Positions 1 to 12,799 of a DNA stretch of 64,000 bases are shown here, piece after piece. The position numbers and the translations under genes are program-made. Position 1 is the stretch's first letter; each line of letters begins with the position of its first letter. The stretch covers positions 1,296,501 through 1,360,500 of the forward strand of contig CAMRHE010000055.1 of NCBI GenBank assembly GCA_947044405.1, in the 5' to 3' direction. The notes under the pieces were generated by a model. The model ran no database searches and was not told the DNA's origin. It saw nothing but the letters and a program-made list of their open reading frames with translations. This stretch comes from Leptodactylus fallax. Its lineage: Eukaryota > Chordata > Amphibia > Anura > Leptodactylidae.

Positions 1-239
1 TAAGTACATGCCTAAGGGTCTTCATCACCATGAGGACCTAAATGTGGTCTTACTACTTCAAAGAACCATTGATTGAATGGTCATCTGGTGATTGAATGTC
101 CACCATAGACATTTTAGCCTATTTTGGTCATTACAGTGTTCGGTGACATGAGATGAAGATCAAGTGATCCTACTTAGAAGGTTCTTTTAACAGAAAGATT
201 CATGGACTAAAGCAAAATCAAAAATCAAAAGCAAAATCG

Positions 240-1886
240 ACACCAGAGAGTCTCACCCTACACTCCCAACAACCACTCTACCCAACTGTCCTGCGCTCCT
301 CATCCTTAACCTGTTTCTCCACCGTCACTGATGAAAAGCTCTCCATCCTAATCTCTAAATCCCACCTCACCTCCTGCGCGCTCGACCCGTCCTCTCCAGC
401 CAACTATCGCCCCATCTCACTGCTCCCATATGCCTCAAAACTGCTGGAGCAACACGTCCACTCTGAACTGTCCTCCTATCTCTCGTCCAATGTGCTCTTT
501 GACAGACTACAGAGTCAGGTTTCAGACCCCATCACTCCACAGAAACTGCCCTAACCAAGGTCACTAATGACCTTCTAACTGCCAAAGCCAAACGTCACTA
601 TTCTGTCCTCGTCCTCCTCCTCCTCCTCAACCTCTCCTTTGCCTTTGACACAGTCGACCATTCCCTCCTGCTAGAAACTCTCTCATCCCTTGGCATCTCT
701 GACCTGGCCCTTTCCTGGATTTCCTCATACCTCACCAACCATACATTCAGTGTCTCCCACTTGCACACCACCTCCCCGACACGCCCTCTTTCTGTAGGTG
801 TCCCCCAAGGCTCCGTCCTAGGACCCCTCCTGTTCTCCATCTACACCCTAGGCCTTGGCCAACTCATAGAATCCCATGGTTTCCATTATCACTGCTATGC
901 TGACGACACCCAAATCTATCTCTGGCCCAGAAATTACCTCTCTGTTGTCCAGAGTCCCAGAATGTCTAGTAGCCGTAGCCTCCTTTCTCTCCTCCCGCTG
1001 TCTCAAACTCAACATGGAGAAAACGGAGTTCATAATCTTCACCCCTCCACACATGACCCCCTTACCTGACCCATCAAAATTAACGGAACCACTCACCCCA
1101 GTCCCACAGGCCCGCTGCCTTGGGATAACCCTAGACTCTGACCTATCCTTCAAGCCACATATTCAAACCTTTAACACCTCCTGCTGCCTCCAACTCAAGA
1201 ACATCCACCGAATCCGCTCCTTCCTCACCCCTGAAACTACAAAGATGCTAGTCCACGCCCTCATAATCTCCCGCTTAGACTACTGTAACACCCTTCTCCA
1301 TGGCCTCCCAGCTAACACTCTCGCCACCCTCCAGTCCACCTTAAACTGTGCTGCTCGCTTAATACACCTCTCCCCCCGTTCTTCATCGGCCATCCCCCTC
1401 TGCCAATCCCTCCACTGGCTACCCATCGCCCAGCGAATAGAGTTCTAACTACTAACGCTGACATATCAAGCCATCCACAATCTGTCCCCTCCATATATCT
1501 CCGACCTAATCTCCCGCTACCTACCCGCACGTAACCTCCGATCCTCCAAAGACCTCCTACTCGGCCCTGCTCTCATTCGCTCCTCACACAATCGTCTCCA
1601 AGACTTCTCCCGTGCATCCCCCATACTCTGGAACTCACTACCAAGACACATAAGACTGACCCCCACAATCACAAGCTTCAAGAAGGCCCTGAAGACTCAC
1701 CTATTCAGGAAGGCCTACAACCTCCAATAACACTACTGTCACCACACCACCATCTGTACAGCCTCTCCCCTCACCTTCTGTCTCTATCATTCTTCCCTCA
1801 GACTGTAAGCCCTTGCGGGCAGGGCCCTCTATCCCACTGTGCCAGTTGGTCACGGTTTGTATTATCTGTTTTGTATATCTGGTGTA
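240..1886 (+). mobile_element. L2-type LINE, 5'-truncated (main part)
   Basis: This is a non-LTR retrotransposon fragment that retains only the reverse transcriptase and C-terminal part of ORF2. The endonuclease domain and 5' end are missing, as is usual for 5'-truncated LINE copies. Block order fits the L2 clade: a NYRPISLLP motif near 400-430, the [16 protein letters not shown] block near 797-843, the YADD catalytic box at 896-907, the LNMEKTEF block near 1007-1030, and the C-terminal RLDYCNTLLHGLP and FKKALKTHLFRKAY blocks. The 3' UTR begins after about 1730 and is interrupted at 1885-1886 by a Tc1 element; its last ~80 bases resume at 3510. L2 or a close relative is inferred from family knowledge rather than from an alignment. 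Confidence 0.85.
391..1730 (+). pseudogene. L2 LINE reverse transcriptase pseudogene
   Basis: The coding frame can be followed across three forward frames, so the gene is dead. A stop interrupts the region near 553 (after the QKLP motif). The frame carrying GVPQGSVLG and YADD runs to about 930. A frameshift then moves the frame to the one that holds [11 protein letters not shown] and SRLDYCNTLL and stops at TAA 1446-1448. Homology continues past that stop in the same frame (LLTLTYQAIHNLSPPY) to the end near 1728. Both catalytic aspartates of YADD (902-907) are present. An apparent internal deletion joins the DP of CALDP directly to the NYRPISLLP region near 385-400. The endonuclease and N-terminal part of ORF2 are absent. 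Confidence 0.85.
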
Positions 1887-3509
<1,623 letters not shown>

Positions 3510-3511
3510 TA

Positions 3512-3592
3512 CTGTATGTAAATCCGCAAACGTAAAGCACCATGGAATTAATGATGCTATATAAACAAACAACAACAACGACTAGTGACTAC
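3512..3592 (+). mobile_element. L2 LINE 3' tail, separated by the Tc1 insertion
   Basis: This continues the 3' UTR that stops at 1884. It has the familiar LINE 3' end wording (GTAAAGCACCATGGAATTA, GATGCTATATAAA) and ends in a short (AAC)n-type simple repeat. L2-like elements usually end in such short tandem repeats rather than a long poly(A). Confidence 0.8.
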
Positions 3593-4055
3593 GGTAAAAA
3601 AATAATAATTATGGCCGACTTTTCAGGTGACGAAAATCTGTCGTTCTTCTAAAATGATACACTTTACACTAAAGTGTTTGGACACCATCCAAGGACTAAC
3701 AAGTAACTATGGGGCCTCATAGCAAAACCTGTCATGGGGCACCACGCTACAATGACCACCTTGAGCAGCAGGGATAATAAAGACTAATGTCACAGTCAGA
3801 AGCTCATAGCAGAATAAAGACAAATGGAGGAACAAGTTCTGGCAGGGAGGACCAGAATATGGAGCTGGAAATGGTGGGTGGTCCAATGGATAAGTATGAG
3901 GTTTTTTTGTTATTTTAGATCAGTCCCTGCTTTTGGCTACACATTCAAAGTCTTTAAATCTCCTGTCCTCTAATGATAAAGATGTCTCTGCTTACCTTGT
4001 CCCATTCTACACTGCAAAGCTGATAAGTAAACTATAGGTGTTTATTTTAACAGTT
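3593..4055. other. Unassigned intergenic sequence
   Basis: No gene is visible. The 15-mer GGCAGGGAGGACCAG appears at 3841 and again near 4373. This could be an old duplication or a fragment of one dispersed repeat; neither was resolved. Confidence 0.4.
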
Positions 4056-4215
4056 TTTATGCACTTGATAAAGGAGCTTGGTGCTCCGAAACACGTTGTG
4101 CTTATCACCCTAATAAATATGAATTCCTTCTATCATCATCTGTGACCGGGGGTTATTTCCCAAGAGCGCGGGTTGGTACAGTGGATCCTTGGACCACCAT
4201 AGATTCCATAAGTAA
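4056..4215 (+). mobile_element. Penelope-like fragment with hammerhead-like core
   Basis: The core contains TTGATAA (4065-4071), a perfect 5-bp stem GGAGC/GCTCC (4073-4077 and 4083-4087) and GAAA (4088-4091), followed by CACGTT and AATAAATATG. This matches the layout of hammerhead ribozymes carried by Penelope-like retroelements: CUGAUGA, stem II, then GAAA. Two of the seven CUGAUGA positions differ, so this copy is probably inactive. No reverse transcriptase or GIY-YIG sequence was found nearby. The assignment is by resemblance. Confidence 0.4.
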
Positions 4216-5105
4216 ACTGCAGGAACAGAAAATGTCTACCTATTATATGTACTTCAGTTCACTCATCTTAACAGTAGTAGGTTATTGTGGGTCTTGTGAA
4301 ATTAGTCAGAAGGTACAGTATCTGTTTGTAGTACAAAGGTTTCTGAAAGCAAGTGGGCGAAACAAATCCTGGCAGGGAGGACCAGGTATAAGGAAAATTC
4401 AGACCTGTGAGAAGCTAGCGGCATCTCAGACCCTTGAAGCTCAAACTGTTTATTACTGTATTTAGATTAGAGCAAACAAGTCATCAAAGTGTCCCCTTGA
4501 GCAATACAAGAGCAGCACAAAAATTTCAAAAAAAAAAAAAAAATCTGCAGGAATTCAAGTCTTCAGAGTAAAAAATTCCAGAATGTTTCTTCATTCTCAG
4601 ATAGCTGCAGCGCCGGCTCTTTTCAGACGTAATGTATTTTCTCACTTACTACAAACATTTGATCAATTTTAGTTTAAAAAATAATCTACAGCTTACTGGT
4701 TGGTGAATTGTAGCGCCCTGTAAGGAGGAAACTATTAGTAGGGGACGTCACAGTTAGTTACAAAGGATAGTCTGGAAACTAACTCATTTTTACTCAGTCT
4801 TTAAAGGGATATGAAAGACCTGGCTACTTTGTTTCAGAAACAGCGCCACATCTGTCCTTGGGTTGTGTCTGGTATTGCAGTTCTGCTCCATTGAATTGAT
4901 GGGGGCTGAGCCACACTAAATATATGGCAGTGTTATAAGGGCATTATAAGGGAGTAGCATTTAGATACTATATGGCATTATATAGCCATTATAAAGCAGT
5001 ATTTATTATGCAGATTTTATCTGCAATTTTATTATGCAATTTTTGAAGAAAACCTGTCTAAAATCAGTGACTGGGGAGGGGGGGGGGGCACTACTTTACT
5101 TGTAG
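4216..5105. other. Unassigned intergenic sequence with short repeat pieces
   Basis: No gene is supported. An A-run lies near 4529-4544 and a G-run near 5079-5089. The stretch around 4840-4910 (CAGCGCCACATCTGTCC and GTCTGGTATTGCAG) looks like one arm of a dispersed palindromic repeat. Related words recur near 13640-13670 and 24810-24860. Confidence 0.4.
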
Positions 5106-5110
5106 GTAAG

Positions 5111-5982
5111 TGTGAAAGATCCTCAGTGCGCCAACCCCGTGGTGGCCCACACCTGAGTCTTCTTTCATATAAAACCACTCACCTCCAGTGAGTGTTGGGT
5201 CCACAAGATAAATAAAAGACAAGCTTTATAAATTTTACATATTTATTAACCCCTAAATGGGTCGGTATTAACATCTAACACAAGCAGGTCAGAACAGATA
5301 TGCAGATGTATGCAAGCATTAACAGTTACTAGTTACAAGATACAGTGCAATGAAATAAAAGGGCATAAAAATGAAATAATTACTTTACCACGCATCTCCT
5401 TGATGTGGCTCTATAATCCAACACTCACACATGCTCTGTCATGTGTGAATAACCAGTGGAGGCTGCTTCGCATGTGGCATTAATACAACAATCCAGCCTG
5501 CATGCTCTTCACAGTGGTCTGTCTGTAATATCCTGTAGTCTGGCTGTAAAAACTCTGTAGTCTGTGATGGTCTGTAATAACTCCCCCACTGGCCTCTTAC
5601 CTCATCTTTTATACCCTTGATGACACCACCCAGAATGAGGTCATCAACAACAGCAGGTCTGATGGATTAATGCACTCAAGTCCAGATTCTTTGTAAAGAG
5701 CTGAGACCAAGTGAAATGATACAATGTTATCAGCCATATCTGATCTACCAGTGCAGGCTGCACCATGCATGTTTCTTTGATCACTCAGGACTGTGTAGGA
5801 ATTCAATGGAGCCCTGCTGGGATGGATACAAAGCCCTATTGTTCCAGTCCGGCCACTATTGGCAATATACCTTTGAGTAGGCTGTGCACATTATGAATAA
5901 ATGCAAGTAAGAAGGGAGATACTATACCCAGAGATCAAAATACAGCTTTGAGTTATAGCCATATTTAAGCAGAATCATCACA
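5111..5982 (-). mobile_element. Solo LTR (872 bp) with perfect 5-bp target duplication
   Basis: GTAAG flanks the element exactly on both sides (5106-5110 and 5983-5987). The ends are inverted TGTGA...TCACA. Read on the minus strand, it has a TATA-like GGGTATAAAAGATG (near 5600-5614) and an AATAAA-type signal (near 5240-5248), in the order U3, R, U5 expected of an LTR. No internal retroviral or gypsy region follows, so it is a solo LTR left by LTR-LTR recombination. A 5-bp duplication fits Gypsy or ERV-type integrases; the family cannot be fixed from the LTR alone. Confidence 0.85.
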
Positions 5983-6036
5983 GTAAGGTTCTAGGCACTG
6001 TGAAACAAACCTCTCATGCCATATTCTTTTTTCCAG

Positions 6037-6071
6037 GACTCACCCCTGGACTACTTCTACCTCTTACAAAT
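6037..6071 (+). other. Possible 35-bp micro-exon (weak)
   Basis: A pyrimidine tract ending TTCTTTTTTCCAG precedes this stretch and GTAAGAG follows it, so it is bounded by good acceptor and donor sequences. It is open (DSPLDYFYLLQ) but too short for recognition. Chance occurrence is quite possible. Confidence 0.15.
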
Positions 6072-7045
6072 GTAAGAGCATCAAAGTGGAGAGAGAAAAG
6101 ATGAGAGCGGCCCTAAGGTTAGTTTCCCATGCTTTTTTGCTAATTTTGTAGCAACTGTAGAGAGATGTCGCCATTGATAGGATTACATGTCGCATTAGAT
6201 TTTTAGATTGGGGTAAAACTGAGGATCCACCCCCTAACTGTCTGTGTGTTAGCCATGATGGAGAATGGGGCTAGCTTAGTTAATGAACTGAACCACACAA
6301 ACTTTTAAAGGAAGCTCCATGTCTGTCAGAATTGATCAAGGAGTTTGGAGAAGCCTATAGGGTTAAACAATTTCACTACTTTAGTAAGTGATGATTAATG
6401 TATAACAGATTGCACATGTTTTCTGGTTCCTGTTACATTCTTGGGGGTCTTTATATGGGTAAGATGTCTACAGCTGGCACTATGTTATGTTAAAGTATGC
6501 ATACATAATATATTGTTGGTGGCTCTGCTGGGAAGCAACATCCTAAAGGCACCATTCTCCATGGATGAAATATGTAAGGGCAAATCCCAGAGTTGTTACT
6601 ATAAATTAAAAGTATTGCTGGGAGATCTCAGACTACACAGTCTTGTGCTCCCTTCCACCCAGAAGGGTACTTAAGAACTGGAAACAAACAATAAGGTGAG
6701 ATCCCTACTTTGTCGATCAGAAGGAAATTCTACCACACTAGAACCAATGCAGAGGAACTTCCAGGACCGCAGGACAGGCAGTAAAGTGGGTGAAGCTTTC
6801 ATACATTATTAGTTAGCAATATATATTAAAGTTAATTTATCAGCAATTAAAATGTTGCTTCAGTGTGTTTTCGTGTGGCTGAAATGTTGGCTTAATGTGG
6901 CTTAATGTTGTTCAGCCTTGGGGACTCTTACTAGGCTCAATATAAACCATCAGTCCTAGTGATTAAGGTGCTTTAGGGTTAAACAGCCGAAACCAAAGTT
7001 TTCTTCAATCCTAAACATTGATGGCGTTTTATGGATTTTGATATT
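6072..7045. other. Unassigned intergenic sequence
   Basis: AT-rich, without a recognisable gene, repeat terminus or RNA gene. Open frames are short and lack any family motif. Confidence 0.4.
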
Positions 7046-7047
7046 GT

Positions 7048-7160
7048 TGACCTATCCTTTGGATAGGTTATGAATATCAGATTGGTGGGTGGCCAACAAC
7101 CAGTACACCACCATCACCAGAACTATACAATGGACTGATCCAGAAGCCGACGCTTCATAT
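7048..7160 (+). repeat. Fragment of dispersed palindromic repeat (GATAGG...ATCAGATTGGTGGG type)
   Basis: The words CCTATCCTTTGGATAGG and ATATCAGATTGGTGGG recur, diverged, near 7886-7968, 13985-14100 and 52063-52155. They look like one arm of a MITE family abundant in frog genomes. Confidence 0.5.
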
Positions 7161-7880
7161 ACTGTAGTGTTTGTTTATATCAATAATCACAAGCCCCTTT
7201 AATGTTTATGGTAGCTGAAGATTACACAAGCCTATATCTTGTATTCTCACAATCATCCTGACTTACATGTAGGTCAGAACATGTGAACTGTATTCTAATT
7301 ACACCACATATTAATGTGCAGAAGGAGGTTAAATAGTTCATTTTCCAATGAACTATCCATATGTCTAATGTAATTAGTCTTATATTTACTATGTAGTAAA
7401 ACTGTACATTTAGAAGAATGACGGCATTTGCGTACCCGAACTCACCCAGTCAGCAATCTCTACCAAACATAGGAATTGTGCGCCACGAGCGTGAATAATG
7501 GCTGCAAATTTACTTCTAATTGAAGTTACAACATGAATAACCCTGATAAAGTGCGGAGGATTCATTAGTAAATAGCTTTACTTTTTCGAGATGAGTTTTC
7601 CTTACTATTATGTAGAATATCAGTCATGTCTTCCTTTAATTATGACGGAAAGAGGGGAACAAGTCTTCATAAAAAGCAGAAAAATGAATTAGTAATTAAG
7701 CAAATTGGATGTGTTTATACAACAAAGCAATTCCCACAAACGGATTATTAGTAAATTACCTGCTGGTTCTAAAGGATGTTTCTTTGCATTACAGATATTA
7801 TCTGTAAGCCCTAACTCATTACTAATGCAAGTGTAGCAGAAAGGCAGAAACCGTATGAATATTGGTCCATGTATTACAGG
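7161..7880. other. Unassigned AT-rich sequence
   Basis: No gene or clear repeat. The part from about 7290 to 7680 is low in repeat wording and rich in TAAT/ATTA motifs, so it is a candidate for conserved noncoding DNA. Only a genome comparison could show that. Confidence 0.3.
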
Positions 7881-7885
7881 ATGTA

Positions 7886-7968
7886 TTAAAGGGATATTCT
7901 TAAGATAGGTTATCACTATCAGATCGCTAGGGTCTGACACCCAGCACCCCATGATCAGATGGTTAAGG
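7886..7968 (+). repeat. Fragment of GATAGG/ATCAGATCG dispersed repeat
   Basis: It contains AAAGGGATATTCTTAAGATAG and ATCAGATCGCTAGGGTCTGA, homologous in wording to the fragments at 7048 and 13985. Only one arm is present. Confidence 0.5.
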
Positions 7969-8430
7969 TTACCTGCACACTTAAAATTGTAGGCTGTGGA
8001 TTTTTTAATTTGTCCCTAAATCCACACCAAACCCACATGTAGATTTTGTTGCTACTTTCACTCCTCTCAGATAAAATCCGAAGAATTGACATGTTGCAAA
8101 TCATATGTCAAATTTCCATGCAGAAAGAAATCTTCATTATGTAGAGGAGTCTAAGAAAATCTCCTTGACTTAATGCTATTGTATTATGCTGTGGATTTTC
8201 CACATGCAAAATCCTAATGGTATGCCTGTACCCTGAAGAGTCCGTGGCACTTGAATGGGCATTGTGGCTTCCATTCCTTACCAGTGTTGTACATTGTATC
8301 ACACTGATGGAAACATTCAAAGGCTGTACTTGAGCATCCATCCTGGGTGCCCAAGCAGAATTTTTTTTTAAGGAATCTGATTGTTCTGGATGATCTAACC
8401 AAATGAATATTTAACTATAGGGAAACCCCT

Positions 8431-8804
8431 TTAAAGGGATTGTCCAGGCAAAAAATCTGTTATTTTAAGTAGGCGGGGGAGGTGAAAAAAAAAAAAAAAA
8501 AAAACCTCACTTTTCCCCAGTGCGTGATGCCCACCATTGTGGTTCGGTCCTTCTAGTTCATTGTCATCTTCTGGCGGAAGTCCCTACCATATGTGATCAC
8601 TGAGGTCAAGGGACAACACGTCACTACCCGGGGTCACTTAATGCCACTGAGGTCAGCTTTATGGGAAGGGATCTGGGACGTGACAAGACACCAGAGCAGC
8701 AGGACTGAACTGCACTGGAGTACCGGGAACAGGTGAATATGATTTTTCTTCACCTCCCCCGGCCTATTATAAAAATATTTTTTTGCCCAGACAACCTCTT
8801 TAAG
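8431..8804 (+). repeat. Fold-back MITE, TTTAAAGGGATTGTCC family (copy 1)
   Basis: Terminal inverted repeats begin TTAAAGGGATTGTCCAGGC and end GCCCAGACAACCTCTTTAA. An inner A20 run and GGGGGAGGTGAAA on the left mirror CTTCACCTCCCCC on the right. The core holds GTGATCACTGAGGTCAAGG. There is no coding capacity, so it is a non-autonomous DNA element. Confidence 0.75.
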
Positions 8805-9848
8805 GGTCTTTTCTTGATGCCAGTAATAGCTAACACTCCCAAGAAAATCTCTCACATGTGCAACCATATCTTATTACATGTCTTATTACACCCCAAAGGT
8901 CTCTCCAACTATCCATCAAGTGGCTTTCAAGTGTTATACCACTGCGCCACTTAATTCTATCCTTGTCATGTTTGCCCCTTTTAGGGGAGCTATGGCTGCT
9001 CTTGAAGAAGGTGCAAAAGCTACAAAGCCTAATAATGGGCCGAAAGTGAAAATAAAATGCCCTTAGCTAAACTATAGGTCTCGAGTGAGTGAAAGGAAAG
9101 CAGTTGTCGGTGAGACTGCCTGGCCCACGGCTATATTAATGGTCTATTCTCTATTGTGGACGGATTCTAATGAATGCATAAACCCCCTTGTTGAAAGCTT
9201 TAAAAACCAGAGGAAAATGCCTTTTCACTTTCAAGTCCTGTAAAATATTTCTCTTCGAATTGAAAGGTTCTTTATTTCTATGACAACCAAGACAGCTGGA
9301 TGTCTACAGAATTAAAATCCTCCTTTTACTCGCTGAACATGGTTAAAGCCTTATTTCTCCATGTTTATATTAATACACGTATAACACGCTGCAAATGGGA
9401 AATATCATGCACTTATGTCTCCGATGATTGATGCAATTACCCAGCGGTTGCTCCAGAATTCCTCTTCAGTAACAGCTACTCTCTGCGTCCTAGAACATGG
9501 CAAAGGCTGTAGAACAGCAATTGTATAACACGGATCCATTATAGAGGTTGTCCAGTATATACCTAAATCTTTAATAGGGCTGGAGAAGAGGCCATGAACA
9601 TAAGACACTTTACTCGCCTCTCCCTCAGGGGTGGCAGGTCTGGTCATTTTACAGGTACCCTGGCTTACATCAGCAGCGACAGAGAAAAACTGGTTTGGAA
9701 CACAACGGATTCGTTCCTAATTTTCCCAAAAATTTGGGTTTGCCCTGGACCCAAATCTTTTCAGGTTCAACGCCCTCAAATCACCCTGGTGTCTTCAGAT
9801 ACTAGAGTATAATATGTGAAGACCCATAAGAGTTGCAGAAACAAACTT
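8805..9848. other. Unassigned intergenic sequence
   Basis: No gene is supported. Near 9690-9790 a stretch with CCCAAAAATTTGGGTTTG and CCTGGACCCAAATC resembles part of the repeat family at 53398-53928. Confidence 0.35.
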
Positions 9849-10066
9849 TAGGCTAAAGCCCCATGGTGCAGAAATGCAGCTTTTTTTGTTGCAGATTTTG
9901 TTGCCTTTTTTGAACCCAAGCCAAGAATGGCTACAAAAGGAATTAGAAATATATAGGAAGCTCTTCTACTTCTTCCTTCTGCTCAATCCAATCCTGGCTT
10001 TTGCTCAAAAAACTGCAGCAAAACCTGCAGCCAAAAAAAGCTGCGTTTCCGCAACGTCGTGCCTCA
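9849..10066 (+). repeat. Fold-back MITE (~218 bp), AGGCTAAAGCCCC ends
   Basis: The left arm reads AGGCTAAAGCCCCATGGTGC, then GAAATGCAGCTTTTTTTG and TTGCAGATTTTGTTG. The right arm is its inverted copy (AAAAAAAGCTGCGTTTCCGC, then AACGTCGTGCC). The middle holds GCCAAGAATGG mirrored by CCAATCCTGGC. The whole element can fold into one long hairpin. It has no coding capacity and is a common type of frog MITE. Confidence 0.75.
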
Positions 10067-10840
10067 GAGAACTCAGCTTCCCTCACATTTCCTGCACTCC
10101 CTTGCGGCATCCAGCTTTCCCATGGGAGATCTTTCTGCCTCTTCGTTATCAGCTCAGTACTGCTGTAGTGTTCACTCGACATACCTTTAATATTGCTGGT
10201 TGTGAGTACTGGAGAAGTGTTCCATTCAAGTCTATAGCACACCACTGCAGTACTCAACCACCACTGTTAAGAGTTTGGCCAGTGAGCACGGCAGCTCATA
10301 CAGTCATGGGGAAACTGCTGATCTATGACGGTACCGACAGTCAGATCCCCATAGGATATCACTTTTAACGAAGTGGATAACCCCTTTAATTTTATATCAT
10401 TTACTATTACTATAAATACTAATATTTGTTTTCTGCAGGTCTGTGCACTTGAATGGGAACTCGTACTTTTCACCACCGCCTCAATCTTTTCATCCTTTGA
10501 TACCGCTAGTGGCGTAACTTAAGTCTTCTTGGCCTAGGTGCGAACTTTTGTCCGGGGCCCCCTCCCTAGAGAGAATTCTTGATAGTGGCGGTTACGGGTG
10601 CTGCAGCGATAAGTGATACTTGAGAAGGATATAGCTTTAGTACCTACAACTGCAGTTACCAAGAATACGATGAGTGAGCAGCGCCCGGCCTGTAAACAGT
10701 ACTGGGACAGTATTATGTGCTCCACAGTGGCCCCCACAGAGTATTATGAGGTCCCAAGAGCCCCCCTCCTAGAGCCAGTACCATTATACTTTGGGGTCTC
10801 TTCAGACCCCAAAGTATAATACGTAGAGGCCCAGGGGACG
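10067..10840. other. Intergenic sequence with repeat fragments
   Basis: No gene. The phrase TATGTGCTCCACAGTGGCC near 10714-10732 recurs in inverted form near 11805-11860, where GCTCCACAGTG and CACTGTGGAGC can pair. A perfect hairpin ACTTTGGGGTCT/AGACCCCAAAGT lies at about 10789-10815. Confidence 0.4.
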
Positions 10841-11100
10841 TGATTAAAAATACTCACCTTACCTGTATATCCTCGCTTCTCTTCTGTCTTGCAACTGAGG
10901 TCTGCACTCCAGACGTCACTGCTGGGGCCTGTGATTGGGCCTCAGCTGTCACGTGGGGTGCAATGAAGTCATTACATAGTCATGACATGTGACCGCTGGG
11001 GTCAATCACAGATGCCAGCAATGACGTCTGGAGCGCAGGAAAACCTCAGAAACTGTCCAGAAGAGCCCTGGACAGGTGAGTATATTTTTTTTTAATTTTT
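10841..11100 (+). repeat. Fold-back MITE with TACTCACCT ends
   Basis: Outer arms pair AAATACTCACCTTACC with CAGGTGAGTATATTTT. Inner arms pair CACTCCAGACGTCACTGC with CAATGACGTCTGGAGCGC. The core includes TGTCACGTGG and GTGACCGCTGGGGTCAATCA, a variant of the core seen at 18240 and 40960. Confidence 0.65.
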
Positions 11101-12530
11101 AGTCACCTACCCTAAGCTGGCATTAACTGGAAAGAGGCCCGATGGGGCCACTTTGTTACATGTATAGCGATCCAGGGCCCTGGCCATTTTTCTAGCCTCC
11201 ACCATTTGTTAGTTTCAGCAACCAATCTGCTCATTAGGCTCTGCTCTTTACAGGGTGGGCAGTCCAGATCTTGAGCAGATAGTCTGGCACCACCCACCTG
11301 CCTAAATAGTATATTGGGTGCTAAAACTAACCTTAATAGTTGGCGGGGGGGGCAAGAAAAAAAATTCCAACTGTGCTGGAAGAAGTGTGGTGTCTATTAA
11401 ATGATGCAAAGCAAAGGAGTTGACTAAGGTGGTAAAACGTCCACTTTAGGTTGCTAATGTTCTGCTAGGTTCACACTAGCGTTGGGGTTTTTATTCTTCA
11501 GGTCTGCTTGGGGACCCGAAAACTCAATCCACTTAAGTGGTTACCCATGGAAACCTGCAGACCCCAAAAATCCTTGTTGGCGAACCTATGGCATGCATGC
11601 CAGAGGGGGCACTCAGAGCCCTCTGTTGGCACGTGCACAGTCACCCCGATCGCTTCTTTCAGCTGTATGTGCAAATGCATACATAGCTGAAAGCTGTCAG
11701 TGTAGGCCGCAGTTCTGCACGACTGCAGCTTACACTGACAGTGTGACCTTTGCCCCGACGCAGGCGCTTTGATGTCATTCATCTGCTTCGCGGTAGGAGG
11801 ACTCTATTACATGCTCCACAGTGTCAGGTAAGTACTGTCTGGGGGCCACTGTGGAGCACATTGTACTGTGTGGGGGCCCCTTCACTATTTATATCCGACA
11901 GTGTCTGTTTTTTAGCAGACGTGATATTAGTACAGGCTGTAATAACATTGTATGGTCACTATAAAATATTCTGTGCTCTGTAAATAGTGAACATTGATTG
12001 TTCAAAAGTACCAGATGCGAGCTTCTACCTTTCAGTACAAAGTTTGTTTTTTTTTTTTTTTTAACTGAAGGCTCTGTAAAGCCCCATTTACACGACTATT
12101 TTACGGGTCCATAACTGACCGCAATTGTGGATCTGCACAGTATTAAGGTTAAATTGCCGTGTTGGCACTGATAATTTAGTGGGTTTTGGGTTGCAGTTGG
12201 GGCAGTCACACTCTAAAAAAGTTCGCCATAGACTAATGGATCCGCCGGGTTTCTGCCCAGTATCCGGCCGAAAAATGAAGAAAGAAAAGTCCTGCTTGTA
12301 GGACTTCTCTCCGTGTTTTCAAGCACAATGGGGGACAGAATCCCCAAACGGTCACACGCTAGTGTGACCATAGCCTTAGAGTATTAAACCAAGTAGGATC
12401 ATATCTATCTGTATTGTACACAGCATTTTAGGTATCTATTGTATTTGTAACATGCTGTATACAATGGTGACAAGAGGTAAGAGTGGAGAGAGTAGGAAAT
12501 GTATCTATTTGTATACAGGCTGAATGATTG
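11101..12530. other. Intergenic sequence with decayed MITE halves
   Basis: No gene. GTTCACACTAGCGTT near 11469 and GTCACACGCTAGTGTGACC near 12350 are single ends of the family described at 12538-12799. A T18 run lies near 12044. Confidence 0.4.
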
Positions 12531-12537
12531 ACTAAGG

Positions 12538-12799
12538 CTAAGTTCACACTAAGCGCCCGGTCTCCGCCTGGGGATTCCCTTCAGCTTTAAAAACGCTGAG
12601 AGAAAATTCCTGCAAGCAGGACTTCTCTACACATTTTTCCACCTTTTTTGGGTGGAAACCCAGTGGACCCTTTGTAGTCTATGGAGTTTGGAGGTTTGCC
12701 AAGGGTAACTGCTTTTTTTTAGCGGATTAGGTTTTGGTTTGGGGGCCCCAAGCGGACCCCCCTGTACAGAAACCCAAAACAGGTGTGAACCTAGCGTAA
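12538..12799 (+). repeat. Fold-back MITE, CTAAGTTCACACTA ends
   Basis: The left end CTAAGTTCACACTAAGCG is mirrored by the right end CAGGTGTGAACCTAGCGTAAG. The element has no coding capacity. The termini resemble hAT-type MITEs common in amphibians. Confidence 0.6.

Noticed and set aside
9874..10368. A 164-codon plus-strand open frame.
   Set aside because: Its first half is the fold-back MITE at 9849-10066 and the second half has no family motif. It is chance-open repeat DNA.
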